Below the pieces are notes generated by a model that had not been told where the DNA came from, did no database searches, and worked only from the letters and a program-made list of their open reading frames with translations. From a virus: 34,977 bases of DNA. The translations under genes were made by a program, and so were the position numbers. Where the stretch lies: positions 1 through 34,977 of the IMG/VR virus record IMGVR_UViG_3300008963_000013. One strand, written 5' to 3'. Positions 1 to 8,793 of the stretch are shown here, piece by piece (within the stretch, counting starts at the first letter, position 1; every line of letters begins with the position of its first letter).

Positions 1-426
1 GCAGAAGTAATAGAAGTGCCACAAACTTACAAAGGAAATGTTCGCAAAGGAGATTTAATTGTAGTGCATCACAATACGTTTAGAGTAGGTCGCTCTCAAA
101 TGGGGGAAATGAATAATGGTATAAAGCATATTTTTGATGACTTATACTTTACTGACAATCCTTATATGATTATTAGGGGTAAAGAAATGATTGCTGTCGA
201 CCCTTATATATTTTTAGAAAGAGTAGGTAATCATAATGAGTATTCAAGTGAACATTTGCACAATAATTTAGGTAGGGTAGTGGTTAATTCAGACAAACAA
301 CAAAACGAATTAGGTCTTAGAAAAGGAGATTTAATAGCCTACGAAGATTTTAGAAACTACTACTTTAATGTGTTAGATAAAGAGTTGATTAAGTTAGACG
401 TTACAGATATTTGTGCTAAACTATGA
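1..426 (+). CDS. GroES-like (cpn10-fold) protein, 5' end cut by window
   Basis: The frame is already open at base 1, so the gene probably starts upstream; an internal GTG at 16 is the first possible start seen. The C-terminal part (about residues 85-136 counted from that GTG) reads like the second half of a GroES subunit: GRVVV, a variable stretch, LRKGDLIAYEDF, then a beta hairpin and a final LDVTDICAKL, matching the GroES pattern V-GD-V-(Y/F)--YGG...ESDILA. The part before it (KGDLIVVHHNTFR, later YMIIRGKEMIAVDPYIFL) looks like a second, more diverged cpn10 half with the HHN variant that I recall from marine phage GroES-like proteins. Such proteins may assist folding of phage structural proteins. 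The stop overlaps the terL start (ATGA). The fold call is inferred from motifs. Confidence 0.55.
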   Translation, partial: AEVIEVPQTYKGNVRKGDLIVVHHNTFRVGRSQMGEMNNGIKHIFDDLYFTDNPYMIIRGKEMIAVDPYIFLERVGNHNEYSSEHLHNNLGRVVVNSDKQQNELGLRKGDLIAYEDFRNYYFNVLDKELIKLDVTDICAKL

Positions 427-3047
427 TAGGGTTAAGTAAAGACATAGAAAGTGCTATTGATACTATAATTCAAGGATTAGAGTACAAAATCGACTTGTCT
501 GAAATTGAGCCAGAAAAAATGAAAAACTTAATGCGTAGTAAAGTGGATAGCTTTAAGTACGCTAAAGTTATGATTAACAAATGGGATAACTCTAACAATC
601 AACCTAACCACGAAAAATTAAGACACTACATACAACGATTAGTTTTAGCAGGAGATGTAGCCCTTAATACACTTCGTGATTACTTTAAAATGGAGATTGA
701 TTATGGAGAAATACCAGAAGAAAAGCATTATCTAGCATCTCAAGGCAAGGTATTTTTGTTAGAAGCAGTAAATGAGATTGATGCAAGTCTTATCGAGTTA
801 AGATTACAATTAGATTCTGAAAACTACCAACTAGAAGATAAAGAGTTTAAAATTGGGTTTCCTGAAAAATTTGCAAACCAAGAGTTTTATCCTGAAAAAA
901 ATTACAATAAATCGTGGTACGATACAGAAAACAAGGCTATAATTATTTGTCCTAAAGGTACGATAGGAGATATTATATCTTTAGACGGTTTAAGAATAGC
1001 ATTACCTAAAGTACCCGAAGATAAAAGTGAAATACTTTTTTCAGATAAACGACAAAGGCATCAGTTTTGGGAAAGAACACCAATGCCTAAAAATTTAAAT
1101 CAAGAAAATCAAGACTCTTATTATGAGTATATAATGCAAGAGTTTAAACGTAGGCGTGAAGGCGTTTGGTTTATGAATAATGGTGAGCCTGTATATTTAA
1201 CAGGAAGTCATTATTTTGCTTTGCAATGGTGTAAAATGGCAGATGACGGTGGGTATATGAACTTTAGATATGCTCAACTTAATATGTTTTACCATACAGA
1301 AGCCTGCGTGTTAGATAAACGATGCTTAGGTCAGATATTTGTAAAGTCTAGGCGTACAGGTTTTACTTACGAGAAAGTGTTTAGAATGCTTAATGAAGCT
1401 ACATCTACTAAAAACGCAAACTTTGGTATTACATCTAAGTCAGATAACGATGCTAAAAAAGCATATATAAAACTAACCTATGCATTAAGAAACTTACCGT
1501 TCTTTTTTATTCCTGTTGTTAAGGGAAAAATAGATAGTCCTAAAATAATAGAGTTTGCTAAGCCATCAGACGGAACAAAAGCAGCTAAGAAAAAGAAAGA
1601 TACAAATACAGATGATTACTTAAATACTATTATAGATTATCAACCTACAAAAGACGATAGTTATGACGGTCAAAAGATGTATAGATACTTAGGCGATGAA
1701 GCGTCAAAATGGAAAAAACCGCACAACTACCTAAATCATTGGGGTCAAATAGCACCTACTTTTGATGAAGGTGGTAAAATTGTAGGTAAAGCATTTATAG
1801 GTTCAACGGTAGCTGCTCACGAAAAAGGTGGTAACGAGTTTATAGAAATATTAAACGGTTCTAAAATAAGTAAAAGAGATAAAACAACAGAGCGAACACC
1901 AACAGGCTTATATTCTTATTTTTTACCTGCACACGAAAATATGACTGAATTTACGGACAAATATGGCAAATGTCATAAAACCGTACCTGATGGTGGTTTC
2001 TTTCAAAACGTACAAGGCGTAATGAAAAAAATTGGCTCTGTACAATACTTAGAAGCAGTTAGAAAGCAAAAGCGTAAGCAAAACGAAGTAGCATATAACG
2101 AAGAGTTAAGAGCATATCCTATGAAGCTAAAAGATGCTTTAAGGGATGAATCAGAATCTTGTTTGTTTAGCTTAGAGAGAATACAAGAGCAGTTACAATA
2201 TTGTGAAGATACAGATTTCGCTAATATAATAAAGCAAGGTAATTTTTCTTGGGAAAATGGAATACCTGACACTAATGTTGTTTGGACTGAAAGCGAAAAG
2301 GGAAGGTTTAAGGTAACTTGGCTACCACCCGAAAATATGCAAAACCAATATGAAACTAGAATAGGTTATGGTGGTTATAGTAAAGCGCCATTAAATGCAG
2401 ATGCAGGTGCGTTTGGTTGTGATAGCTACGATATATCAGGAACAGTAGATTCTGTTACTAAATATGGAGAAAGCAGTTCAGATTCTAAACGTGGTTCAAA
2501 AGGTGCATTGCATGGTATAACTAGATTTTCAATAGGAGATGTACCTAGTAATCATTTCTTTTTAGAGTATATAGCACGACCTAAAACCGCAGAACAATTC
2601 TTTGAAGATGTATTAATGGCTTGTGTGTTTTATGGTATGCCAATACTTATAGAAAATAACAAACCTAGATTATTATATCACTTTAAGAATAGGGGTTATA
2701 GAAACTACTCTATTACTAGATTTGATAAACCTACAAGTAAATTATCTCCTACTGAATTAGAATTAGGTGGTGTACCTAACTCTAGTTTAGATATGAAGCT
2801 AATGCACTCATCAGCTATTGAAAGCTACATAAATCAACACGTAGGTTACAACTTAGAAACAAATGATTACGGAGATATGTATTTTAAAGATACACTTCGA
2901 GATTGGATGAAGTTTGATATTAACAAAAGAACAAAGTTTGATGCTACAATAAGTAGTGGTTTAGCTTTAATGGCGGTAAACAGAAATAAGTATTCTGTAA
3001 AAAAAGAAGCAAAGAAAATAAAAATGAATATTAAAAGAAAGCGATGA
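423..3047 (+). CDS. terL: Terminase large subunit (packaging ATPase/nuclease)
   Basis: This protein of 874 residues should cut concatemeric DNA and drive it into the prohead. Family-typical segments are visible in order: an N-terminal helical region; the block GVWFMNNGEPVYLTGSHYF seen in Bacteroidota phage terminases; a Walker A-like loop FVKSRRTGFT (residues about 306-315) that lacks the usual GK[ST]; a Walker B YLGDEASKW with D425/E426; a coupling segment IGSTVAAHEKGG; and an RNase H-type nuclease start GCDSYD (D667, D670). The length is above that of many TerL proteins (often 450-750 residues) because of a long N-terminal extension. It starts inside the stop of the GroES-like gene and ends in an ATGA overlap with the portal gene, so translation is probably coupled. 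Confidence 0.9.
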   Translation: MIGLSKDIESAIDTIIQGLEYKIDLSEIEPEKMKNLMRSKVDSFKYAKVMINKWDNSNNQPNHEKLRHYIQRLVLAGDVALNTLRDYFKMEIDYGEIPEEKHYLASQGKVFLLEAVNEIDASLIELRLQLDSENYQLEDKEFKIGFPEKFANQEFYPEKNYNKSWYDTENKAIIICPKGTIGDIISLDGLRIALPKVPEDKSEILFSDKRQRHQFWERTPMPKNLNQENQDSYYEYIMQEFKRRREGVWFMNNGEPVYLTGSHYFALQWCKMADDGGYMNFRYAQLNMFYHTEACVLDKRCLGQIFVKSRRTGFTYEKVFRMLNEATSTKNANFGITSKSDNDAKKAYIKLTYALRNLPFFFIPVVKGKIDSPKIIEFAKPSDGTKAAKKKKDTNTDDYLNTIIDYQPTKDDSYDGQKMYRYLGDEASKWKKPHNYLNHWGQIAPTFDEGGKIVGKAFIGSTVAAHEKGGNEFIEILNGSKISKRDKTTERTPTGLYSYFLPAHENMTEFTDKYGKCHKTVPDGGFFQNVQGVMKKIGSVQYLEAVRKQKRKQNEVAYNEELRAYPMKLKDALRDESESCLFSLERIQEQLQYCEDTDFANIIKQGNFSWENGIPDTNVVWTESEKGRFKVTWLPPENMQNQYETRIGYGGYSKAPLNADAGAFGCDSYDISGTVDSVTKYGESSSDSKRGSKGALHGITRFSIGDVPSNHFFLEYIARPKTAEQFFEDVLMACVFYGMPILIENNKPRLLYHFKNRGYRNYSITRFDKPTSKLSPTELELGGVPNSSLDMKLMHSSAIESYINQHVGYNLETNDYGDMYFKDTLRDWMKFDINKRTKFDATISSGLALMAVNRNKYSVKKEAKKIKMNIKRKR

Positions 3048-5464
3048 AAGGAAGAAAAAGCACGTTAGCCATAGATAGAGTTTCGTTTCCTAAGCAAACA
3101 GATGACTACTCAATACAAAAGCAAGAAGAATACGGACTGCAAGTAGCTAGAGCTATACAAGGAGAGTGGTTTAAGCGTGAAGGCACAGGTTATTCTAATT
3201 TCTACGATAATAGGACTGAATTTAGATTAAGACGTTCTTATGCTCGTGGAGAAAACTCAACTACTCATATTAAAAAACAAGTAGGCGATGATGGAGATAT
3301 TTCTTACATCAACTTAGATGATACCCCTATACCTATTGTTGCTAAATTTGCAGACTTAGTAGCTAATGGTATGTCTCAACGAGATTACCAAATCAAAGCA
3401 TTTTCAATAGATAGAGAAAGCACAGAAAAACGCATTAAGTTTCGTGAAGATGTAAAAAAAGATATGGCTACTAAAGAGTTTTCTATGAATGCTAAGCAAT
3501 TAGGCATAGATACTTTTTCAGTAGACCCAAGAGAAATACCAGAAGATGATAACGAGTTAGATATATATACTGAAATAAAGTACAAACCTGCTATTGAGAT
3601 TGCAGAAGAAGCAGCCATTACAACTATATCAGAAGAAAACGAGTACAACGAAACTACAAGACGTAGAGTAGAGAAAGATTTAGTTGATTTAGGTATTGGT
3701 GCAGCTAAAAACATATATTCACATTCTGACGGAGTTATATTAGATTATGTAGACCCTGAAAACCTTATTTGGAGTTATACAGAAGACCCTTACTTTAAAG
3801 ATGTTTATTATGTAGGTGAGTTTAAAAATGAACTTATATCTAATGTAATTAAAGAACATCCTTACTTAACTGACGAAGAAAGACAAAGAATACAAGAAGC
3901 AGCTACAAGCTGGGCTGAATATCATGGACTAGAAGGATGGGATGACTTTGATGATAATTTAGATGGTAAAATAGCTATATTAAATTTCTCTTACAAAACA
4001 GTTAGAAAGAAAATATACAAAGAAAAATCTAACAAAACAGGCGGTAGAAAAGTATTAAAAAAAGATAAAGATTTTGAAGTTAAAGGCAAGGGTGATAGAG
4101 ATTTTGAAAAGATAACTAAGTATGAAGAAATTTGGTTTGAAGGTGCTTATGTTTTAGGCACAAACATTATGTTACGTTGGGAATTAGCAGAAAATCAAGT
4201 AAGACCAAAGTCAAATAATAACAGAGTATTAAACAACTATGTTATTTGTGCTCCTAATATGTATAAAAATAATATTGATTCTATTGTCAAAAGAATGATA
4301 CCTTTTGCTGACAAAATAAAGATGATAGATTATAAAATACAACAGACATTACAGTTAATGGTGCCAGACGGTCAATTTATAGACGTAGACGGTTTAGCTG
4401 AAATAGACTTAGGAGATGGCGGTAGTTACTCCCCACAAGAAGCCTTTGATATGTATATGAAAACAGGTAGTATCTTTGGTAGAAGTCAAACCTATGGCGG
4501 AGACTTTAATCACGGAAAAGTACCTATTCAGGAAATTACTACATCAGGGTTTAACAACAAACTTGCAGCTTTAGAGAAACAGTATATGTTTAATATACAA
4601 CAGATACGTGATATAACAGGAGTAAACGAAGCAGTAGATGCAAGTACACCAGACAAAGATGCCTTAGTAGGTATTCAAAAAATGGCTGCATACAACTCAA
4701 ACGTAGCTACTAGACATATACTAGAAGGGAGTAAATACATTACGAGAAAGTTATTTCAATCACTATCATACAGAATATCTGATATATTAGAGTACAGCGA
4801 AACAAAACAAGACTTAATTAATAAAATAGGAAGTAGAAATGTTAGAAGTTTAGAGTTTGTAGAAAATTTACATTTACATGATTTTGCTATACACGTAGAC
4901 TTAACTATGGATGATGAAGAAAAAGCACAATTAGAAAAAGATATAGCTATCGAAATACAAAATGGAACATTAGGAACAGAAGATAAGATTGATATAATGG
5001 CTATTAAAAATCTAAAATATGCTAATGAAATCCTTAAAATACGCAAGAAAAGAAGAGAGCAAAAGCTACAAGAACAAAAGATGCAAGAAATTGAAGCACA
5101 AAAACAAGCTAATATTCAATCTGCACAAGCAGCTTCACAGTCTAAACTACAAGAGCAAAAAATGAAAGTAGATGGCGAAGCAGGTTTAGAAGGGATTAAG
5201 CACAAAAACGCTATGGATAAAATGCGAGAAGAATATGCCTTAAAAGACAAGCACGAAGAAGTTAAGGCTTCATTCCAAATCCCAATAAAGCAAGACGAGA
5301 AAGAAGAGCGTATGCAACGTGAGTTAATGAAAGAGCAAAAGAAAGATGAAAGAGTTAAGAAAGAAGCTACTGCACAATCAAGGCTTATAGAGCAAAGACA
5401 AAAAGATACGGGTGCGATAGATTTTAGTCAAGACGATGAGTTAGCGGACTTTGAAATTGAGTAA
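3044..5464 (+). CDS. Portal protein
   Basis: The 806-residue product follows terL directly with a 4-base overlap and fits the size and place of a Bacteroidota podovirus portal. A segment near residue 525-545 (ITGVNEAVDASTPDKDALVG followed by a long helix with KMAAYNSN) is characteristic of the portal stem/wing region in crAss-like and related phages. The C-terminal 150 residues are a long K/E/Q-rich, strongly charged helix with repeated LQEQKM motifs, predicted to be coiled coil; it could form the portal barrel or contact internal proteins. The portal forms the dodecameric ring at one vertex through which DNA enters and leaves. Assignment rests on motif, size and position after TerL. Confidence 0.82.
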   Translation: MKGRKSTLAIDRVSFPKQTDDYSIQKQEEYGLQVARAIQGEWFKREGTGYSNFYDNRTEFRLRRSYARGENSTTHIKKQVGDDGDISYINLDDTPIPIVAKFADLVANGMSQRDYQIKAFSIDRESTEKRIKFREDVKKDMATKEFSMNAKQLGIDTFSVDPREIPEDDNELDIYTEIKYKPAIEIAEEAAITTISEENEYNETTRRRVEKDLVDLGIGAAKNIYSHSDGVILDYVDPENLIWSYTEDPYFKDVYYVGEFKNELISNVIKEHPYLTDEERQRIQEAATSWAEYHGLEGWDDFDDNLDGKIAILNFSYKTVRKKIYKEKSNKTGGRKVLKKDKDFEVKGKGDRDFEKITKYEEIWFEGAYVLGTNIMLRWELAENQVRPKSNNNRVLNNYVICAPNMYKNNIDSIVKRMIPFADKIKMIDYKIQQTLQLMVPDGQFIDVDGLAEIDLGDGGSYSPQEAFDMYMKTGSIFGRSQTYGGDFNHGKVPIQEITTSGFNNKLAALEKQYMFNIQQIRDITGVNEAVDASTPDKDALVGIQKMAAYNSNVATRHILEGSKYITRKLFQSLSYRISDILEYSETKQDLINKIGSRNVRSLEFVENLHLHDFAIHVDLTMDDEEKAQLEKDIAIEIQNGTLGTEDKIDIMAIKNLKYANEILKIRKKRREQKLQEQKMQEIEAQKQANIQSAQAASQSKLQEQKMKVDGEAGLEGIKHKNAMDKMREEYALKDKHEEVKASFQIPIKQDEKEERMQRELMKEQKKDERVKKEATAQSRLIEQRQKDTGAIDFSQDDELADFEIE

Positions 5465-5484
5465 AAAAAATATAATTATCTTTG
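5456..5484 (+). promoter_or_regulatory. Bacteroidota-type promoter for scaffold/capsid genes
   Basis: A TATCTTTG box at 5477-5484 matches the Bacteroidota -7 consensus TAnnTTTG. A TTG lies at 5456-5458, 18 bases upstream, as a possible -33 element, inside the end of the portal gene. The scaffold start codon is 25 bases downstream of the box. A promoter here would let capsid and scaffold be made in excess over terminase and portal. Confidence 0.55.
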
Positions 5485-5508
5485 TAATATCAATAAAATA
5501 AAATATAT

Positions 5509-6669
5509 ATGAATACTGAATCAAATACAGAAGAAGTGAAAAGTCCTTTAGGTAAATTAAAAATGGTTGATGATGCAGCTAAGCCTAAATTTCAAGCAGT
5601 TACTCCAAAGGATGAAAAGCAAGAAGAACAACAAATAGAAGATAAATCACAAACACAACAAGAAGATGAAAAAGTCGTACAGCAAAAGCAAAAAGAGCAG
5701 TTGCAAAAGCAAGATGAAAAAGGGAATGAAGAAAGGAATGAAGCGCAAATAAATGACGATGTAGTATTAAACTACTTAAAAAATGAAAAGGGATTAGATA
5801 TTAATAATTTTGAATCGTTAACTAAAACGGAGCAAAAAGAATTAGATATTCCTGATGATGTTAAAAGTTATTTAGACTACAAAAAAGAAACCAACAGAAG
5901 TTATTCTGATTATTTAGAATTACAAAAAGATTGGAAGAGCGAAAGTGAAGAAGTTGTGTTAAGTAGGTATTTAAAAGAAAAAAATCCTTACTTCGACCAA
6001 GAAGATATTAACGATGAGTTGTCTGACTTTAAGTATGATGAAGAAGTAGATGATGAAGGCGAGATAAGAAAAAAGAAAAGAAATAAGAAAAAGTTATTAA
6101 GTGAAGCAATTAGTTATTTAGAGTCTCAAAAAGAAAAGTATAAAGCACCAGTTGAAGGGTCTTCTACAGATGCTACTATTCCTAATGAGTACAAAGAAGC
6201 TAAAGCTAAACTTGATGAGTTTACAAAGTCTCAACAAGAGCAACAAACTTTGGTAGAGCAAAAAACGCAAGAATTTGTTAATAAAACAAAGGAATTAATT
6301 ACTGACGATTTTGAAGGTTTCAAATATCCAATCGGTGATAATGAGTTTATTTTTAAGGCTGATAAAGATGCATCTAGTATTAGAGAGTCGCAGTCTGACA
6401 TTAACAATTTTATTGCAAAGTTTACAGACAAGGAAGGTAATTTAGTAGATTTAGAAGGGTATCATAAAGCCTTAAATGCAGCTATGAATGTCGACAAGTT
6501 AGCTGTTCATTTTTACGAACAAGGTAAAGCTGATGCTGTTAAATCCGATGCTAAAGATTCAAAGAATATAAACTTTAGTGGTAGAAAAGCACCTGATATG
6601 TCTAAAGCTAAAAAAGGTTTGAAAGCTGTGGAGAGCAAAACAAGAACATTTGGTTTTAAACAGAGATAA
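5509..6669 (+). CDS. Putative scaffold / capsid assembly protein
   Basis: The 386-residue product lies between portal and capsid genes, where tailed phages usually encode their scaffold. It is highly charged and low in hydrophobic residues: residues 30-85 are almost entirely E, K, Q and D, the middle contains predicted helices and coiled coil (around 200-260, rich in Q, E and K), and the C-terminus is basic (KAKKGLKAV...TRTFGFKQR). A basic C-terminal tail is what scaffold proteins commonly use to contact the capsid protein. No protease motif was seen. The gene has its own upstream promoter box and ends 13 bases before the capsid start. The function is inferred from place and composition. Confidence 0.6.
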   Translation: MNTESNTEEVKSPLGKLKMVDDAAKPKFQAVTPKDEKQEEQQIEDKSQTQQEDEKVVQQKQKEQLQKQDEKGNEERNEAQINDDVVLNYLKNEKGLDINNFESLTKTEQKELDIPDDVKSYLDYKKETNRSYSDYLELQKDWKSESEEVVLSRYLKEKNPYFDQEDINDELSDFKYDEEVDDEGEIRKKKRNKKKLLSEAISYLESQKEKYKAPVEGSSTDATIPNEYKEAKAKLDEFTKSQQEQQTLVEQKTQEFVNKTKELITDDFEGFKYPIGDNEFIFKADKDASSIRESQSDINNFIAKFTDKEGNLVDLEGYHKALNAAMNVDKLAVHFYEQGKADAVKSDAKDSKNINFSGRKAPDMSKAKKGLKAVESKTRTFGFKQR

Positions 6670-6682
6670 AAAATAAAAAATT

Positions 6683-8008
6683 ATGGCATTACGTTCAACA
6701 GGGATAAAATTAACCCCATCGCCAACTCAAGAAGTTTTGGCAAGCAACTACTTAGATGTAGTAAATTATGAAAATCAATTTTTACCTGATACAGTTAACG
6801 AAGAGTTTTCTCGTTATGGTAGTCAGTCTATTAAAGGGTTTTTAGAGCAAACAGCAAGTGAAGTACCGTGTACATCGCAACTTATTAAATGGTCGGAAGA
6901 AGGTCGTTTAAGACGTGCGGGTGTAGGTGCTGCTCGTACAGCTAATGTATTTACTTTAGAAGACCACAATTTTAGAGTAGGTGAAACTGTTATTTTTAAT
7001 GATGGTTCAGCAGAAAATGTAGGCTATGTTACAGTAGTAACAGATGCAGATACGTTTACAGCAGTATCTAACTTATCAGGGGGTTTTACTATTGGTACTA
7101 CAGGCATTAATTGTTTTGTGTACGGTAGTGAATTTGGTAAAGGCACTAACGGTATGAGCGAAAGCTTAGAAGCGCAACCAGACATCTACGAGAACAGTCC
7201 TATTATCATAAAAGATAAAGATTCTGTTAATGGTACAGATGCTACACAAATTGGTTGGATTCAAGATGTAGAATCAGGTGGTTACTACTGGTACTTAAAA
7301 TCTAGGTCTCAAACTCGTATGCGTTTTGACAACGTGCTTGAAACTTCTATGATTGAAGGTAAACTTGTAGAAGCAGGTTCTGATGCTGCTAGTGCAGGTA
7401 AAAAAGGTACAGAAGGTTTCTTCGAGTCTTTAGACGAAGCTAACGTATTTGATGGTATAGTAGATGCTATGGAAGATTTTGATAGCATTTTAAAGCGTTT
7501 AGATGCTCAAGGTGCTATTTCAGAAAATATGATTTTCAATAATAGAGACCAGTCTTTAGCTATTGATGATTTATTAGCTGCTCAAAACTCTTACGGAGAA
7601 AACGGTACATCTTATGGTGTATTTGGTAACAGCGAGCAAATGGCATTGAATTTAGGATTCAGAGGATTTATTCGTGGAGATTACGAATTTTACAAAACTT
7701 CTTGGAAATACTTAAACGACATTACTTCTCGTGGTGGTTTTACAGGAACAGGAAAAGTAAACGGTGTTATTACCCCAGCAGGTACAATTAATGTTTACGA
7801 TGAAGTTATGGGTGAAAATGCAACATTACCTTTCTTACACGTTAAATATTTATCTTCTCCAACAGAAGATAGACGTTACAGAACGTGGATGGTAGGTGGT
7901 GCAGTAGGTGCATCAAATTCAGACTTAGATGCTAATGACCTTCACTTCTTGAGTGAGCGTGCATTATGTACTTTAGGTAGAAACAACTTTGTTAAAATGG
8001 TAGCATAG
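6683..8008 (+). CDS. Major capsid protein (probable HK97 fold)
   Basis: The 441-residue product sits after the scaffold-like gene, has its own strong terminator and has few charged low-complexity parts, as expected for the main shell protein. The N-terminal part (about 1-75) contains the amphipathic helix region typical of an HK97 N-arm. Residues about 80-160 form a small beta-rich insertion (HNFRVGETVIFNDG ... VTVVTDADTFTAV), likely a surface or insertion domain. The C-terminal half carries long helices (DEANVFDGIVDAMEDFDSILKRL) and ends in a beta-rich P-domain-like part. The start ATG follows an A-rich leader without a Shine-Dalgarno sequence. The call rests on position, length and the conserved module order. 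Confidence 0.8.
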   Translation: MALRSTGIKLTPSPTQEVLASNYLDVVNYENQFLPDTVNEEFSRYGSQSIKGFLEQTASEVPCTSQLIKWSEEGRLRRAGVGAARTANVFTLEDHNFRVGETVIFNDGSAENVGYVTVVTDADTFTAVSNLSGGFTIGTTGINCFVYGSEFGKGTNGMSESLEAQPDIYENSPIIIKDKDSVNGTDATQIGWIQDVESGGYYWYLKSRSQTRMRFDNVLETSMIEGKLVEAGSDAASAGKKGTEGFFESLDEANVFDGIVDAMEDFDSILKRLDAQGAISENMIFNNRDQSLAIDDLLAAQNSYGENGTSYGVFGNSEQMALNLGFRGFIRGDYEFYKTSWKYLNDITSRGGFTGTGKVNGVITPAGTINVYDEVMGENATLPFLHVKYLSSPTEDRRYRTWMVGGAVGASNSDLDANDLHFLSERALCTLGRNNFVKMVA

Positions 8009-8032
8009 TAGTTTGTGTATTGTTTAATACTA

Positions 8033-8064
8033 GGGCAATCGTTAATTCGGTTGCCCTTTTTTTT
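8033..8064 (+). terminator. Strong intrinsic terminator after capsid gene
   Basis: GGGCAATCG at 8033-8041 pairs with CGGTTGCCC at 8048-8056 (9 bp including one T-G pair, 6-base loop) and is followed by eight T residues at 8057-8064. It ends the capsid transcript 25 bases after the stop codon. Confidence 0.85.
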
Positions 8065-8078
8065 ATTTTGTATCTTTG
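8051..8078 (+). promoter_or_regulatory. Promoter for ring/tail genes, directly behind terminator
   Basis: TATCTTTG at 8071-8078 is a perfect TAnnTTTG -7 box. TTG at 8051-8053, inside the terminator stem, may serve as the -33 element. The stretch TTTTGTATCTTTGTAT is shared with the promoter at 14601. The next gene's ATG at 8095 lies 17 bases downstream of the box, so the leader would be very short. Confidence 0.65.
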
Positions 8079-8094
8079 TATAAATGCTATTTTT

Positions 8095-8793
8095 ATGATT
8101 AACAGAGTAAGAAACACTACCTTAACCCTTATGAATAAGGAAAACAGGGGTTTTGTAAGTCCTTCTGAATTTAATAGATTAGTTGGTTTAGCACAACTTG
8201 CTATTTTTGAAGAAAACTTTTATCATTATAATCGTTGGATTAATATGCAGAACAATAGAATGAGTAATTCTGAATATTCTGACATACCTAAAAACATAGA
8301 AGAAAAAATAGATGTATTTGCAGAGCGAGATGCTTATACTTATAACGATACTACAGGAGCATTTGAGCCAATAGGCTTAGATGTATATAGAGTACAACAA
8401 GTGTTTTTTAATAATAAAATAGCGGAAAAAGCACCTAAATCTATAATCAACTTACTGCAAGACGAAAACTACGCATCTCCTACATTAAAATACCCTATGT
8501 ATGTAGATTATGGTGGTAATTTAATCTTATATCCTGAATCAATAGAAGATAATGTAGAAGTCTTTTACATTAGACGACCTAAAGCACCTAAGTGGACTTT
8601 TTCAACAGTACAAGGAAACCCTATATACAACCCGAGTGCTCCTGACTTTCAAGATTTAGAATTGCACCCAAGCGATGAAGTAGCGGTTACTATAAAGGTT
8701 TTATCTTATTTAGGTTTAAGCATTAGAGATGCAGATGTACTACAAGTATCTAAGCAAGAAGAAATAGATAAAAACAATAAAGAAAGACAATAA
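8095..8793 (+). CDS. Head-tail connector / ring protein 1-like
   Basis: The reading frame is open from 8020, but bases 8033-8064 are a terminator and 8071-8078 a promoter box, so ATG 8095 is taken as the start (232 residues; INRVRNTTLTLMNKENRGFVSPSEFNRL...). The N-terminus 'NKENRGFVSPSEFNRLVGLAQ' resembles the first ring protein of crAss-like and related Bacteroidota podoviruses, which sits below the portal. A tiny ORF (ATG CTA TTT TTA TGA, 8085-8099) overlaps the start codon as ATGA. The gene ends at the start of the next one with a 1-base overlap (TAATG). No enzyme motif is visible. Function comes from module position and the N-terminal pattern. Confidence 0.65.
   Translation: MINRVRNTTLTLMNKENRGFVSPSEFNRLVGLAQLAIFEENFYHYNRWINMQNNRMSNSEYSDIPKNIEEKIDVFAERDAYTYNDTTGAFEPIGLDVYRVQQVFFNNKIAEKAPKSIINLLQDENYASPTLKYPMYVDYGGNLILYPESIEDNVEVFYIRRPKAPKWTFSTVQGNPIYNPSAPDFQDLELHPSDEVAVTIKVLSYLGLSIRDADVLQVSKQEEIDKNNKERQ

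Noticed and set aside
8020-8094. Upstream part of the ring-protein frame (MFNTRAIVNSVALFF...)
   Set aside because: It runs through a strong terminator and a promoter box, so the hydrophobic 25 residues are most likely not translated.
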